From assembly GCA_017504735.1 (NCBI GenBank), contig JAFVQP010000018.1, forward strand, positions 1 to 9,005: DNA of 9,005 nucleotides, given 5' to 3'. Positions 1 to 7,608 of this stretch are shown piece after piece; within the stretch, counting starts at the first letter, position 1, and every line of letters begins with the position of its first letter. The position numbers were made by a program, and so were the translations under genes. Origin of the DNA: Clostridia bacterium. Lineage in GTDB: Bacteria; Bacillota_A; Clostridia; Christensenellales; Borkfalkiaceae. The notes beneath the pieces are model-generated. The model was not told the origin of the DNA, did no database searches, and saw only the letters and a program-made list of their open reading frames with translations.

Positions 1-255
1 ATGCTTGGCGTAACGCAAACGAGAGATGGGAAATTTAAGTTTGTAATCGGCGAAGGTTATTCAAAAGCAGGTCCTATTCCCCCTACAGGTAACACCAACA
101 CGCGTGGTTATTTCCCCCCCGATACGAAAGACTTTATTAAGCGTTGGGTAATGGAAGGTCCTACTCACCATTATGCGCTTGGTATTGGGCATAAGGCGGA
201 TGTGATTAAGAAAATTGCCGATGCTTTAGGGATCGAAAGTGTAATTGTTCGCTAA
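1..255 (+). CDS. L-fucose/L-arabinose isomerase family protein, C-terminal fragment (5' end outside window)
   Basis: This is the last 84 residues of a ketol isomerase that interconverts an aldose and a ketose (L-fucose/L-fuculose or L-arabinose/L-ribulose type) in the cytoplasm. The visible stretch carries a TGNTNTRG motif at residues 29-36 and GPTHH at 53-57 followed by ALGIGH. These match the C-terminal domain of this isomerase superfamily, where a histidine near the end helps bind the catalytic divalent metal; one of H56/H57 is the likely ligand. Family members are usually about 470-600 residues, so the Met at position 1 is almost certainly internal and the gene starts upstream. The stop at 253-255 is followed after 19 bases by the SGNH hydrolase start, which suggests one transcript. 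The true substrate cannot be told from this fragment. I am confident of the superfamily and not of the sugar. Confidence 0.85.
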   Translation: MLGVTQTRDGKFKFVIGEGYSKAGPIPPTGNTNTRGYFPPDTKDFIKRWVMEGPTHHYALGIGHKADVIKKIADALGIESVIVR

Positions 256-274
256 AGCACGATGGGGTAAAAGT

Positions 275-970
275 ATGAGCGAGAAAAACGAAAAGATATC
301 TTCGATTGAAAAAAACACCGTTTCATCCAAAGGGCAGGTCAAGGAATACGATATTGTTCGTCCTGTTGATAGAGGAGGAAAGGTAAACGTATTGTTTGTT
401 GGAAATTCCATTACTCGACATGCGCCCGCAGAAGAGATTGGTTGGCCGTTTGACTGGGGCATGTCCGCGACGAAAGAAGAAAATGACTACGTTCATGTTG
501 CAGTTTCTATGCTGGATAAGAAGTATGGGAAGGTCAATTATTGTACCGCTTGTTGCGGCGACTGGGAAAGGGAATATTTTAATGATGAGAAAATTTCCCG
601 TTGGGCAAAGGCTCGAGAGTTCGACGCAGATATTTTGGTGGTTCGATTGGGTGAAAATATTTGGGGACCTTTGCGTGAAAACTTAGATCAAGTACCGCTT
701 TATCCGCACCTTGAAAAGTTTATCGAATTTTTCAAGACGAAAAAAGACATGAAGGTGGTAATCACCGATTTGTTTTGGGCTTACGAAGGGATTGACAAAG
801 TGCTGCGTGAAATTGCAGAGAAGAAAGGATATTCTTTTGTTCACATCAGCGATTTGGGGGAAAACGACGAATATAAGTCCATTGGAAAGTTTTGGCATGA
901 TGGTGTGGCGCAACACCCTAACGACTTGGGTATGCGCGTGATTGCCGAGCGCATTGTAGAAAAACTGTAA
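275..970 (+). CDS. SGNH/GDSL-family hydrolase, probable intracellular carbohydrate esterase
   Basis: This 231-residue protein is predicted to be a serine hydrolase of the SGNH fold, probably removing acetyl or other acyl groups from sugars. Block I is VLFVGNSIT (residues 39-47) with nucleophile S45. Block II is around CCGD, with G95 as the oxyanion candidate. Block III is RLGEN, with N128. Block V is HDGVAQHPND, with H214 and candidate acid D209. There is no signal peptide or membrane segment, so it should act in the cytosol on imported oligosaccharides. I chose ATG 275 because a GGGG stretch (264-267) sits 7 bases upstream; an in-frame TTG at 245 would overlap the isomerase gene and has no ribosome site. 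The gene lies between an isomerase and sugar permeases, which favours a glycan substrate. Substrate specificity is not visible, and a lipase-like role is less likely in this context. Confidence 0.85.
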   Translation: MSEKNEKISSIEKNTVSSKGQVKEYDIVRPVDRGGKVNVLFVGNSITRHAPAEEIGWPFDWGMSATKEENDYVHVAVSMLDKKYGKVNYCTACCGDWEREYFNDEKISRWAKAREFDADILVVRLGENIWGPLRENLDQVPLYPHLEKFIEFFKTKKDMKVVITDLFWAYEGIDKVLREIAEKKGYSFVHISDLGENDEYKSIGKFWHDGVAQHPNDLGMRVIAERIVEKL

Positions 971-981
971 GGAAACTAATT

Positions 982-2811
982 ATGAAGAAACCATTAATAA
1001 AGAAAAGTTTAATTTCATTGATTACGCTTTTCGCTGTTGTACTTCTTACAATTTTGTCGTGCATAATTTTCGGGACAATTCAACCGAAGAACAATGGGGT
1101 AACAAATATAAAACTTTTAAATAGCGGTAAGATGGATATCGTTATGAGTGTTCCGATGTCGGAAATTCCTAATGAGGCAAAGGACAATGTAGAAGGGTAT
1201 ATTTCTACATACTTGTCGGCAGTTAGCAGTCAATCAGGGGATAACGACTTTTTCAAAATCCGTAAGGTGGAAGAAAAAGATGGGGCGTATGAAGTTCGTG
1301 TGTCCACAAGACGCATGGATAAAATCAAAGGTTTGGGACTGTTAGACTATGGAGAAGGTAAGGCGTTTTCGGCGCTGAGCGGAAAATTGAAGCTCATTCA
1401 AGAATATTCGCAAGGCACGATTCGCGAACAGTTTACAAAGGTTTATCCATCTATTACGGGCGAAAGCGTTCAAGCGTTTATTCAGTTAAAAAAAGGTGAT
1501 AATAACATTTCTTTAAAACCGTTAAATGTTAAAACGGGCGAAACTGCTTCGTATAATGATTTTTCTTCGTATTTGGAAAAAACGAAGGATAAAATTGCTA
1601 TGTTCCGTTTGTTGGACCTTGATTTTATGGATAAAATTACGGTCAGCGTAAACGGTACGATTAAATACGTTTCTTCGGAGAATATCACGGTGATTGATAA
1701 AAATACCGTTGAAATTACGCCGATGAAGATTAACGCAACTGTGGATGGCGCGGAAACTCAGCTGGATGCAATAATGGGGTATATCGTTTTCCAAGAAAAT
1801 CTTTCTCCGTTTGCAATTGGCGCAATTTTGGTGGCTGCGGAATTACTTGCTTGGTTTATTACCTGCGGTATTGTATTCGGATGGTTTAAAGCTTTCTTCG
1901 CGAGTGCGACATTCCGTAAAATTATGCGTTTCAAAGTTGTGTATTTGCTGATGATACCAGGATTGGTTTTACTCATCGTATTCCATTACGCACCTATGTT
2001 CGGGCTAACAACCGCCTTCCAAGATTACAATCTATTGGAAGGTGTTTCTAGTGAATGGGTAGGGATGAAGTATTTTAACCGAATCTTCATGGCAAACACG
2101 GATCGTATGTATCGTATTTTCCGAAACACGATTTTTATTTCATTGCTTCGTATCGCGACGAATTTCCCTATTATTTTGATGTTTGCGTTATTCGTAAACT
2201 CGATTAAGAATACACGCGTTAAATCGGTTGTACAGACGGTTTCGTTTATTCCATATTTCCTTTCTTGGGCGGCGGTTGCAGGGCTTTTATATACCATTAT
2301 TTCCGATTATGGTATCTTGAACACCTTACTTGTAAAGCTTGGTATGGAACGAATAAGTTGGTATGCGGAAGTCGATTCATGGTGGGGAATCCTATCTATC
2401 ACATCGCTATGGAAAGGTATGGGCTGGGGTACGCTTATCTACATATCTGCGATGTGCAACATTGACGATGAACTATACGAGGCTTGTGCGCTTGACGGCG
2501 GCGGAGCCTTCCGAAAAATGATTACGGTAACATTGCCTGGTATTATGCCGATGATTTGTATGCAGCTTATTTTGGACTCCAGCTCCATTATGAAAGATAA
2601 TTACGAACAAATCTTGGCTCTTACAAATGGGGCAACTGGCTTAAAAGACAGATTGGAAGTTATCGGGCAAGTTTCGTTTGACGCGTTGCGATCGGGCAGC
2701 GGTTTCGGCTCAGCAACGGCTATAGGTATGATTCAAGGCGTTATTGGTTTGATTCTTGTGTTTGTATCGAATAAAATCGTTAAAAAGATGGATAATCCAG
2801 GGATTATATAA
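982..2811 (+). CDS. Carbohydrate ABC transporter permease (LplB/MalF-like) with large N-terminal extracytoplasmic extension
   Basis: This 609-residue integral membrane protein is one half of a sugar importer of the CUT1 type. The C-terminal part, from about residue 312, is a standard LplB-like permease. It begins with YLLMIPGLVLL (321-331), continues with several hydrophobic helices, and has the EAA loop that contacts the ATPase at about 500-521 (EACALDGGG, then TLPGI). The usual length for such permeases is about 300 residues. Here an extra 300 residues precede the core: a helix at about 10-31, a soluble segment at about 32-275 that should face outside, and a second helix at about 276-303. 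I do not recognise the soluble domain. The start at 982 follows AAGGA (969-973) by 8 bases. The stop abuts the next gene's AGGAGG, so the two permeases are translated in tandem. The permease assignment is firm; the role of the extension is unknown. Confidence 0.95.
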   Translation: MKKPLIKKSLISLITLFAVVLLTILSCIIFGTIQPKNNGVTNIKLLNSGKMDIVMSVPMSEIPNEAKDNVEGYISTYLSAVSSQSGDNDFFKIRKVEEKDGAYEVRVSTRRMDKIKGLGLLDYGEGKAFSALSGKLKLIQEYSQGTIREQFTKVYPSITGESVQAFIQLKKGDNNISLKPLNVKTGETASYNDFSSYLEKTKDKIAMFRLLDLDFMDKITVSVNGTIKYVSSENITVIDKNTVEITPMKINATVDGAETQLDAIMGYIVFQENLSPFAIGAILVAAELLAWFITCGIVFGWFKAFFASATFRKIMRFKVVYLLMIPGLVLLIVFHYAPMFGLTTAFQDYNLLEGVSSEWVGMKYFNRIFMANTDRMYRIFRNTIFISLLRIATNFPIILMFALFVNSIKNTRVKSVVQTVSFIPYFLSWAAVAGLLYTIISDYGILNTLLVKLGMERISWYAEVDSWWGILSITSLWKGMGWGTLIYISAMCNIDDELYEACALDGGGAFRKMITVTLPGIMPMICMQLILDSSSIMKDNYEQILALTNGATGLKDRLEVIGQVSFDALRSGSGFGSATAIGMIQGVIGLILVFVSNKIVKKMDNPGII

Positions 2812-2816
2812 GGAGG
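2811..2816 (+). promoter_or_regulatory. Consensus ribosome binding site of the second permease, overlapping the upstream stop codon
   Basis: AGGAGG starts on the last base of the TAA stop of the first permease and lies 8 bases before ATG 2825. The sharing of the stop codon and ribosome site points to translational coupling, which would keep the two permease subunits in balance. It also fixes the start of the second permease at ATG 2825, because the GTG at 2821 opens a different frame that stops after a few codons. Confidence 0.85.
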
Positions 2817-2824
2817 TAGCGTGA

Positions 2825-3682
2825 ATGGTTGGCGATAAAAAAAATTATCCCATGATAGGGCTGAAAGTGCTGATTATTGCGTTACTTGCAGTATTTTTCC
2901 TGGTGCCGTTTTGGCTTGTAATCACTGGTTCGTTTACCGAAGAGTTTACTTTCATCAAAAACGGATATTCTTTTGGGGTTGGCAAGTTTAGCATAGCAGC
3001 GTATCAATTTATTTTTGAGAATGAGCACGTAATGAGAGCATTGCTTAATTCTGTTTTCGTGTGCGTGGCAATGGTAACACTTTCCGTTATTGTGAATACG
3101 GTGACGGCATATACGCTTGCGGAACGAGATATGCCAGGGCATTCGTTCTTCAATCTGTTTTTCGTATTTACAATGTTTTTCAGTGCTGGTATGGTTCCTA
3201 CTTTCTTGGTTATTCAGGGAATAGGTTTATACGATTCATTGTGGGCACTTATTTTGCCTGGCGTAGTTTCGGTATATAATATTTTGCTGATTAGAAGTTA
3301 TTTTTACGGGGTGTCTCCGTCGCTAAAAGAAGCAGCGTATATCGATGGCGCGAATCATGTGCAGGTTCTTTGGAAAATAATGATTCCTATTTCAATGCCT
3401 ATCGTCATCACAATAGGATTGATTAGCTTGGTAACCAAATGGAACAGTTGGATGGACGTGTTGATTTATTTGGATGCTTCTTCCAAGGATAAATGGACGT
3501 TGCAATACGTGGTAAGACAAATTTTGACGGAATTTTCGTCTTTTAGCGCAGATGAAACTGCTCCGTCCAACACTGTAAAGAACGCAATTGTTATTATTAC
3601 GGTTCTGCCTTTGTTGATTCCATTTCCGTTTTTCCAAAAATATTTTGCGAATGGGATTACAATTGGTTCCGTCAAGGGGTAA
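2825..3682 (+). CDS. Carbohydrate ABC transporter permease (LplC/YtcP/MalG-like)
   Basis: This 285-residue protein is the second membrane subunit of the sugar importer. It has the usual length and about six hydrophobic helices, the first at about 12-35. The EAA loop for ATPase contact is at about 169-191, with EAAYIDGAN followed by an IMIP stretch. The C-terminus FPFFQKYFANGITIGSVKG (267-285) ends in the IGSVKG signature typical of the LplC/YtcP group that pairs with LplB-type permeases. It should form a heterodimer with the product of the preceding gene. No ATPase gene follows; in Gram-positive bacteria these CUT1 importers commonly share a single MsmX-type ATPase encoded elsewhere, so this absence is expected. 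No solute-binding protein is seen next to it either. Family assignment is firm; the transported sugar is inferred only from neighbours and is probably an oligosaccharide. Confidence 0.95.
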   Translation: MVGDKKNYPMIGLKVLIIALLAVFFLVPFWLVITGSFTEEFTFIKNGYSFGVGKFSIAAYQFIFENEHVMRALLNSVFVCVAMVTLSVIVNTVTAYTLAERDMPGHSFFNLFFVFTMFFSAGMVPTFLVIQGIGLYDSLWALILPGVVSVYNILLIRSYFYGVSPSLKEAAYIDGANHVQVLWKIMIPISMPIVITIGLISLVTKWNSWMDVLIYLDASSKDKWTLQYVVRQILTEFSSFSADETAPSNTVKNAIVIITVLPLLIPFPFFQKYFANGITIGSVKG

Positions 3683-3766
3683 TGGTTATAACTTTTTTGT
3701 TTAGTAAGGGTTCACTTTAGGTGGATAAAAGGATTGTTTGGGTATATGACCCAAAGGAGAAATGAT
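3683..3766 (+). other. Intergenic spacer between permease and first lipoprotein gene
   Basis: This is an 84-base leader, one of the two longest gaps in the window. It contains a T-rich run near 3693-3698, a perfect hairpin and a good ribosome site close to the lipoprotein start. I could not place a -35/-10 pair with acceptable spacing: TTGTTT at 3697 and GATAAA at 3724 are 21 bases apart. There is no hairpin followed by a T-run that would act as a terminator. Read-through from the permease genes is the simplest reading. Confidence 0.5.
3737..3755 (+). promoter_or_regulatory. Perfect 7-bp inverted repeat (mRNA hairpin) touching the lipoprotein ribosome site
   Basis: TTTGGGT (3737-3743) and ACCCAAA (3749-3755) are exact reverse complements separated by the 5-base loop ATATG. 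The 3' arm ends on the first A of AGGAG (3755-3759), which is the ribosome site for ATG 3767, 7 bases further on. The hairpin lacks a T-tail, so it is not a classical terminator. By position it could stabilise the downstream mRNA after processing, or modulate ribosome access. That function is inference; the symmetry itself is seen directly. Confidence 0.5.
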
Positions 3767-5662
3767 ATGAGATTAAAAAAATTGGTAACAGGAGTACTTT
3801 GTGCTGTGCTTGCCGTTTGCTGTTTGCCTGTGGTAAGTGCCTGTCAAACGCCTTCTGATAATTCGTCGGGTAATTCTTCTACGGGCGGTGGAAATCCGCC
3901 GATTGAACCAGTAGAAATTGAGAGAGCTCCCCTTTATTCGGCGGTAGATTTAACAGGATACACGACGTATTATTTTGATTCGGCAAATGGTTCGGACTCT
4001 AATAACGGTTTAAGCGAAGCTTCTCCTAAAGCGACGCTTGATGCGGCAGAAACGCTTGCGGCAACTGCGACAGCAGAAAATCCCGTTCGCTTGCTCTTTA
4101 AGCGCGGTGCTACTTTTAGTGGTAATTCGGTGTTTGAAGACTATCAAAGTACAGCAGAAAAGCCGTTGATTATTGACGCTTACGGGGATAAGGGATTCCC
4201 GAAATTTATCGGCTATGGGACAGATACGGATATTTTGCCTGTTATGCGTGTAAAGGACGATAATATTCGAATTATGAATTTGGAAATTACAGGTCCTACG
4301 GCATATCAAGCGATTCTTGTACAGGCGGATAAGGGCGGTGTAATGGAAAATATCGTTATCGCAGGGAATTATGTGCATGATATTAACTTTATGTGGAATT
4401 ATCCGACGAAACCGTCTGAAACCAGTCCCGACGATATTAACGTTGAAAGTGTTTGTCCTGAAACAAGACAGCCTCAAGGGGATAAATATGGCAGATACGT
4501 TTATAGAGCATATTCGGCGATTTGCTTGGATAATGATATTTTGACCTCGCCGAGTTGGTTTGAAAACGCTTGGATTATGAACAACCGCGTGGAGAACGTC
4601 GGGAAAATTGGTATCAACGTTTATAATCGTTGGAACAATCAGTTGGGCTTTGGGTACGGCTATAATCGCTATTTAGACGACGATACTTCGGGAAATAATG
4701 CGGAAAAGCGTTTGGGACGTTGGCCGCATAAAAATATTTACGTAACGGGAAATTATCTTTCCTGTTGCGGTGCAGATGGTTTGGTAGTATCTGGCGCGGA
4801 AGGTGGGTTTGTTGAAAATAACGTAAGTTACTATGCAAACTACCTTGGTCGTTCGGGATATTGGAACGCGTCTATTTGGATTTTTGGGAGCCGTGATATT
4901 ATCTTCCAGTATAATGAAGCGGCATATACCTATATGCGTAATGGCGGACAAGATGCGCAAGGTTTCGATATTGATAATGCTTGTAGCAACATTACTTTCC
5001 GTTACAATTATGCACACCATAACGAAGGCGGCGGTCTGCTTTTGTGTAACAATATCACTTCCGTTACGCAATACGATGCATCGGGGAAGTCGATCAATAC
5101 TCTAAAAGGTGCAGGCAAGTGGGAAAATAACCGCATTTACAATAACGTATTTGCTTATAACGGCAACATTATCAGGCCTACCCGTTCGGCATTTATTACT
5201 ATCGCAAGACAAGCAAACTATGCGTATATCTATAATAATACCGTTATTTTGCGAGATGATATATACGGTCAGTCGATTATCAATACGGAAGATAAAAGCG
5301 CGAATGCGGCTTGCCATGATCAGTATTATTACAACAATATTTTCTATTCGGAAAACAATCTCGACGCGAAGTTTACCATCACGATGATGTATAATTATAA
5401 GTTTGAAAATAACGTATTCTACAATGTGACTACGGATGGAATCGAAACGATTGAGAAGGCGATTACTGACCTTGATCCGCAGTTTGAAATTCCTGCAAAC
5501 GTAGATGGTATGAAGCAGTTGAGCGTGTTTACGCCGAAGAATGCCGAGGTGTTTTCTAAAGGAATGGCGCTTACTGGTGTGACTGGCGTGGAAGTAGTTT
5601 TAGAAGATATTCTGAAGAACAAAGTTGATTCTAAAAATTATCTTGGTGCAATCGTCGGTTGA
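3767..5662 (+). CDS. Surface lipoprotein with right-handed parallel beta-helix (pectate-lyase-like) domain, probable glycan-active enzyme
   Basis: This is a 631-residue exported lipoprotein. Residues 1-26 form a signal peptide ending in lipobox VSAC, with C26 as the lipidated residue. A flexible Ser/Gly/Asn linker (about 27-45) follows. The main domain opens with TTYYFDSANGSDSNNG (66-81), a typical start of bacterial beta-helix proteins. It continues with repeated short strands rich in stacked Asn and aliphatic residues (NIRIMNLEITG, NIVIAGNYVHD, NIYVTGNYL) and ends in a YLGA motif (625-628). An acidic motif, DAQGFDIDN (396-404), is followed by YNYAHHNEGGG (413-423); D396, D401, D403 and E420 are candidate catalytic or metal ligands. 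ATG 3767 was chosen because AGGAG lies 7 bases upstream and it begins a proper signal peptide; in-frame starts at 3734 and 3746 lie in the leader hairpin region. It is a paralogue of the next gene. The CAZy family and substrate are unassigned. Confidence 0.85.
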   Translation: MRLKKLVTGVLCAVLAVCCLPVVSACQTPSDNSSGNSSTGGGNPPIEPVEIERAPLYSAVDLTGYTTYYFDSANGSDSNNGLSEASPKATLDAAETLAATATAENPVRLLFKRGATFSGNSVFEDYQSTAEKPLIIDAYGDKGFPKFIGYGTDTDILPVMRVKDDNIRIMNLEITGPTAYQAILVQADKGGVMENIVIAGNYVHDINFMWNYPTKPSETSPDDINVESVCPETRQPQGDKYGRYVYRAYSAICLDNDILTSPSWFENAWIMNNRVENVGKIGINVYNRWNNQLGFGYGYNRYLDDDTSGNNAEKRLGRWPHKNIYVTGNYLSCCGADGLVVSGAEGGFVENNVSYYANYLGRSGYWNASIWIFGSRDIIFQYNEAAYTYMRNGGQDAQGFDIDNACSNITFRYNYAHHNEGGGLLLCNNITSVTQYDASGKSINTLKGAGKWENNRIYNNVFAYNGNIIRPTRSAFITIARQANYAYIYNNTVILRDDIYGQSIINTEDKSANAACHDQYYYNNIFYSENNLDAKFTITMMYNYKFENNVFYNVTTDGIETIEKAITDLDPQFEIPANVDGMKQLSVFTPKNAEVFSKGMALTGVTGVEVVLEDILKNKVDSKNYLGAIVG

Positions 5663-5691
5663 TAGGATAACAACCTGATACAAGGAGAGAT

Positions 5692-7530
5692 ATGGAAAAA
5701 TATCATAACAATATTCATCCGAAGTTACAAGAAGGAGAATTGTATTCTTTCTTTGAGATTGACACTCCGATGTATGAAGAAATCAAATATGCGCCCGACT
5801 ATCCTGCCGTTGACTTATCAAAATATACTACCTATTATTTTGATGCGGAAACTGGTGATGATGAAAACGATGGGTTGACGGAAAATACCCCGAAGCGCAC
5901 GCTCGCGGAAGCGTCTAAAATTGCCAAGCTCTCCAGTGCTACCGTTGCGGTTAGAATTTTGTTAAAGGCAGGGCAAAGACACGATGGGAATCTTATTTTA
6001 AGTGAGTTTGCCGCGAACGAGGAAACTCCTTTGATTGTGGATAAGTATCCTCAAAATGCCTTGGCATTACCTGTTTTGGATGCGGAAGGAAATGTTGTAA
6101 CCGTTTCGGTGGGAAACGTTAGATTGTACAACTTGGAGGTTACGGGGCAAGACGCTTACCGTGGTATATGGTGTGTGCCTGAAAAATGCGGTGCATTGAA
6201 AAACGTAGTGGTGGAAGGCTGTTACGTCCACGATGTAAATTTTAGGTGGACGGATGCGCGAGAAGCCAAAGACGTGATTCCCGATGAGTTGGATTTAGAG
6301 GCGATTTGTCCCGAGTATCAAGAAGATGGAGTAACTAAGGGAAGATATTTCTACCGTTATAACGGCGGGATTATATTCTTAAATGAAACGTCTTTTGAAC
6401 AAGGGGCGAGCTGGTTTGAAGATGTGTGGATTGTCAACAATCGCGTGGAAAGAGTGGCGCGTACGGGGATTACGATATATAGTAAATGGTCGAACAAGGG
6501 CGGCGTTGGCTACGGATATAATAAAACTGTGGATGAAACGGAACGCTATAATATTCCTGAAAAAGGAATCGGCTACTATGTACATAAACGTATCGTTTTC
6601 AAAGGAAATTATATGGACTGCGTAGGTGGCGACGGTATGGTGCTTTCGTCTGCGGAGGACAGTTTTGTTGAAAACAACGTTTGTTATCGAGCAAATTACT
6701 TGGGGCGAACTGGTTATTGGAATGCGGCAATTTGGGTGTATAACGCAAAAAACTGTTATTTTCAGTTTAATGAAGCGGGCTACACCTACATGCGACACAA
6801 TAGCAATGATGCACAAGGATTTGACCTTGATAACGTATGCGAAGGGGTGCGTTTTCAGTATAATTATGCGCACCATAACGAAGGTGGCGGGCTTTTGATG
6901 TGTAATCTTTGTACGCCGATTGTACTCCACGATGAACAGGGAACTCCTTTAAGTGTAGCTGAAAGCGGGGAACCCATAAAGACACCTGTTATGGGACGGT
7001 GGTTTGGGAATTATATTCGCAATAATGTATTTGTGGATAATGGAAATCCTAATGATCCTACTCGTTCCGCATTTATTACCATTGCGCGTCGGGTGGATAA
7101 CGCATATTTGACTCATAATACCGTAATTTTATCGGATAAAATTAACGGGCAAAGTATTGTGAATACCGAGGACGAGTCGCAGGAGTGTTACTGTAATTAT
7201 TATGGGAACAACGTGTTTTACGCAAGGCGGAACACGGGAGCGAAATTTACCGTCAAGATGATGAAGAATTCGGTATTTGACGAAAATCTTTATTACAATG
7301 TGCCGCATGAAGAAATTGTGGCTGTGGGCGATAAAAATCCGTATTTGTTTGATCCCAATTTCGCCTGTGTAGAAGGAGAAGTAGGATATGAAAGTTGCTT
7401 GAAAATTTCTCCTAGGAATAAAGATGTATTCCGTTACGGCAAAGAATATCGTTTGATGGCAAAGAAAGATATAGTAATGAATAAAGTGGAGCGCGGATAT
7501 TTGGGTGCGTTTTCACAAAAAAAGAAATAA
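5692..7530 (+). CDS. Right-handed parallel beta-helix protein without signal peptide, paralogue of the preceding lipoprotein
   Basis: This 612-residue protein aligns with the preceding one along almost its whole length, but its first 40 residues are polar and contain no signal peptide, so it is predicted to be cytosolic. Shared landmarks are TTYYFDAETGDDENDG (46-61), the beta-helix strands, DAQGFDLDN (373-381), YNYAHHNEGGG (390-400), RSAFITIAR (458-466), GQSIVNTED (486-494) and the final YLGAF (603-607). In the stretch from GRTGYWNA (337) to CNL (405) I count 44 identical residues out of 69, without a gap. It has 14 cysteines against 7 in the mature part of its paralogue, which fits a reducing interior. 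ATG 5692 follows AGGAG (5683-5687) by 4 bases, a somewhat short spacing. It would suit trimming of imported oligosaccharides, though activity is not proven and it might be a lyase, a glycosidase or an isomerase-like enzyme. Confidence 0.85.
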   Translation: MEKYHNNIHPKLQEGELYSFFEIDTPMYEEIKYAPDYPAVDLSKYTTYYFDAETGDDENDGLTENTPKRTLAEASKIAKLSSATVAVRILLKAGQRHDGNLILSEFAANEETPLIVDKYPQNALALPVLDAEGNVVTVSVGNVRLYNLEVTGQDAYRGIWCVPEKCGALKNVVVEGCYVHDVNFRWTDAREAKDVIPDELDLEAICPEYQEDGVTKGRYFYRYNGGIIFLNETSFEQGASWFEDVWIVNNRVERVARTGITIYSKWSNKGGVGYGYNKTVDETERYNIPEKGIGYYVHKRIVFKGNYMDCVGGDGMVLSSAEDSFVENNVCYRANYLGRTGYWNAAIWVYNAKNCYFQFNEAGYTYMRHNSNDAQGFDLDNVCEGVRFQYNYAHHNEGGGLLMCNLCTPIVLHDEQGTPLSVAESGEPIKTPVMGRWFGNYIRNNVFVDNGNPNDPTRSAFITIARRVDNAYLTHNTVILSDKINGQSIVNTEDESQECYCNYYGNNVFYARRNTGAKFTVKMMKNSVFDENLYYNVPHEEIVAVGDKNPYLFDPNFACVEGEVGYESCLKISPRNKDVFRYGKEYRLMAKKDIVMNKVERGYLGAFSQKKK

Positions 7531-7608
7531 CATTTACCCATAAAAAACTATTTATTAATGAAATCATGTCCACAAAGATGGATAAATAAAAATTTTCGGA
7601 GGAAAACT
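7531..7608 (+). other. A/T-rich spacer before second lipoprotein gene
   Basis: This is a 78-base, strongly A/T-rich gap. A possible TATTTAT/ATAAATA pairing (7549-7555 with 7582-7588) is all A/T with a 26-base loop and is too weak to call. No terminator or well-spaced promoter is evident. The final bases hold GGAGG (7598-7602), a strong ribosome site 6 bases before ATG 7609, which suggests efficient translation of the lipoprotein. A separate promoter here cannot be excluded. Confidence 0.45.

Noticed and set aside
245..274. In-frame TTG start at 245 for the SGNH hydrolase gene
   Set aside because: It would overlap the isomerase stop, has no ribosome site, and adds residues unlike the family. 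ATG 275 with GGGG 7 bases upstream is better.
3697..3729. Possible promoter: TTGTTT (3697-3702) with GATAAA (3724-3729)
   Set aside because: The spacing of 21 bases is too long and the -10 match is only partial; read-through from the permeases explains expression.
3734..3766. Upstream in-frame starts (TTG 3734, ATG 3746) for the first lipoprotein
   Set aside because: They lie in or beside the hairpin and before the AGGAG site, and would place a polar stretch ahead of a signal peptide that is already complete from ATG 3767.
5657..5675. Inverted repeat GGTTG/CAACC around the first beta-helix gene's stop codon
   Set aside because: It has only 5 base pairs, a 9-base loop and no T-run, so it is too weak to call a terminator or regulatory hairpin.
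6379..6930. Long open frame of 183 codons on the minus strand inside the second beta-helix gene (and a similar one at 4010-4477)
   Set aside because: They lie antisense to well-supported coding sequence, show no recognisable domain or ribosome site, and follow from codon bias of the plus-strand gene.
3767..7530. Assignment of the beta-helix proteins to GH120 beta-xylosidases on the basis of length and fold
   Set aside because: Length and fold are similar, but the acidic motif here does not resemble what I recall of the GH120 catalytic region, so no family was assigned.
3722..7588. Shared TGGATAAA word upstream of both lipoprotein genes (3722 and 7579)
   Set aside because: It is an 8-base, A/T-rich match at different distances from the two starts and is not convincing as an operator.
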